From: Pseudomonadota bacterium
Lineage (GTDB): Bacteria > Pseudomonadota > Alphaproteobacteria > Rhizobiales > Hyphomicrobiaceae
DNA length: 7,069 nt
Assembly (NCBI GenBank): GCA_023430845.1
Contig: JAEYYJ010000385.1
Location: 1-7,069 of the forward strand
Direction of reading: 5' to 3'
Below the pieces are notes generated by a model. That model ran no database searches and was not told the origin of the DNA. It saw only the letters and a list, made by a program, of their open reading frames with translations. The stretch's first letter is position 1; each line of letters starts with the position of its first letter. Both the position numbers and the translations under genes were made by a program. Positions 6,290 to 7,069 of the stretch are shown piece after piece.

Positions 6290-6381
6290 GACCTATGCGC
6301 CGTCCAGCGCGTCGTGGGGTCTGGTCGCAGGGCGTTTTTGCTCTACGATGGCGCCGACAAGAAACGCGCGAGGAACGCTCC

Positions 6382-7069
6382 ATGGATCCGGTTCGCATTG
6401 CCGAGGCTGCTTCCCTGCTGGCTGCTGCGCGCCAGTCGAGTGCGCGCATCGACGGCCTGCCCGAGGCCTGCCGGCCGAGGAGTGCGACTGACGCTCATGC
6501 CATCCAGGATGCTGTGACCGCGCTCCTCCGCGGCGAGGTTCGCGCCTACAAGGCCAATGCACCCGTTGTCGGTGATCCGAATTCCCACGGTCTTCGGGCG
6601 CCGATCTATGCTGCCAACACGCGAACGTCGCCAGCCAGGTTTCCGATGTCCGAGGCGCCGCAGTGTGGCGTGGAAGGGGAGGTCGCCTTCCGTTGCCGTC
6701 ATGATCTGCCGCCACGCGCCACACCATATGCCCGCGATGAGATCGCCGCAGCAGTCGATGCCTGCGCCGCGATCGAAGTCGTGACCAGCCGCTATGGCGA
6801 TCCGGATGTCATGTCGCCGCTCGACAAGCTCGCCGACTGCATCAGCAATGGCGGATTCGTTTTTGGAGAGGTGCTCTCGGATTGGCGCGGGCTAGATCTC
6901 GCCAAGCTGAGAGTCACGCTCACCGTGAACGGCGAGACCGTTCTGGAGCAGATCGGCGGACATCCGATCGGTGATCCGCTGGGCGTCGCTGTAGCTTTCG
7001 TCGAGATGATGCGCACGGGCGGCGGCGTCCGCGCGGGACAGTTCATCACGTGCGGCTCGTGCACGGGCT
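6382..7069 (+). CDS. 2-keto-4-pentenoate hydratase-like protein (FAH superfamily), 3' end outside window
   Basis: Partial gene, 229 codons visible and no stop before the window edge; family members are about 255-265 residues. It resembles MhpD-type hydratases (COG3971), which add water to 2-hydroxypenta-2,4-dienoate to give 4-hydroxy-2-oxovalerate in aromatic meta-cleavage pathways; related members are decarboxylases or hydratases of longer dienoates. Metal ligands are visible as E98 and E100 (V-E-G-E-V-A-F) and E132 (A-I-E-V-V). RAYKANAP near residue 55 corresponds to the family's G-W-K motif, and GSCTG lies at the truncated end. The ATG at 6382 has AGGA at 6371-6374, 7 bases upstream. It follows the tsf terminator by 92 bases, so it should have its own promoter, which I could not identify. 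Family fairly sure; substrate unknown. Confidence 0.9.
   Translation, partial: MDPVRIAEAASLLAAARQSSARIDGLPEACRPRSATDAHAIQDAVTALLRGEVRAYKANAPVVGDPNSHGLRAPIYAANTRTSPARFPMSEAPQCGVEGEVAFRCRHDLPPRATPYARDEIAAAVDACAAIEVVTSRYGDPDVMSPLDKLADCISNGGFVFGEVLSDWRGLDLAKLRVTLTVNGETVLEQIGGHPIGDPLGVAVAFVEMMRTGGGVRAGQFITCGSCTG

Noticed and set aside
6286..6349. Possible promoter for the hydratase (TTGACC at 6288-6293 or TACGAT at 6344-6349)
   Set aside because: Neither box has a credible partner at 16-18 bases, and the first overlaps the terminator tail.
1..7069. Search for mobile elements, CRISPR arrays, tRNA genes, toxin-antitoxin or phage defence modules
   Set aside because: No transposase, regular repeats, cloverleaf or recognised defence domains were seen on either strand.

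Overview
The window looks like a chromosomal segment of an alphaproteobacterium, most likely from the Hyphomicrobiales (Rhizobiales). The DNA is GC-rich with strong G/C third-position bias. Ribosomal protein S2 carries a C-terminal helix-hairpin-helix-like extension of a kind I associate with that order. No mobile element, CRISPR array, tRNA or rRNA gene was recognised. This assignment comes from protein reading alone, without a database search.

Layout from left to right: a small YhbS-like GNAT acetyltransferase (99-608, +); a 110-base gap holding an 11-bp direct repeat; a PrpE/ACSS3-type acyl-CoA synthetase (719-2638, +) whose stop codon lies inside a terminator-like stem; a second hairpin that buries a Shine-Dalgarno-like sequence and a possible 20-22 codon ORF; an unrecognised 121-residue protein (2804-3169, +); a convergent FadR/FCD-type GntR regulator (3179-3865, -); a roughly 290-base divergent control region; rpsB (4160-5155, +); a gap with two strong hairpins; tsf (5293-6234, +) with a classic Rho-independent terminator; and the 5' part of a 2-keto-4-pentenoate hydratase-like gene (6382 to the window edge, +).

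rpsB and tsf are the conserved translation pair (small-subunit protein S2 and elongation factor Ts) and probably share the promoter upstream of rpsB, with the intergenic hairpins modulating read-through. The flanking genes are metabolic: an acyl-CoA synthetase whose pocket residues suggest a substrate larger than acetate, a GntR regulator, and a hydratase of the aromatic meta-cleavage type. Nothing in the sequence proves that these work together. pyrH and frr, which usually follow tsf, are not next to it here.

I did not find a convincing new multi-gene system. The most interesting items are the S2 extension, the overlapping hairpins after the synthetase, the apparently incomplete metal site in the GntR regulator, and the unrecognised helical protein.
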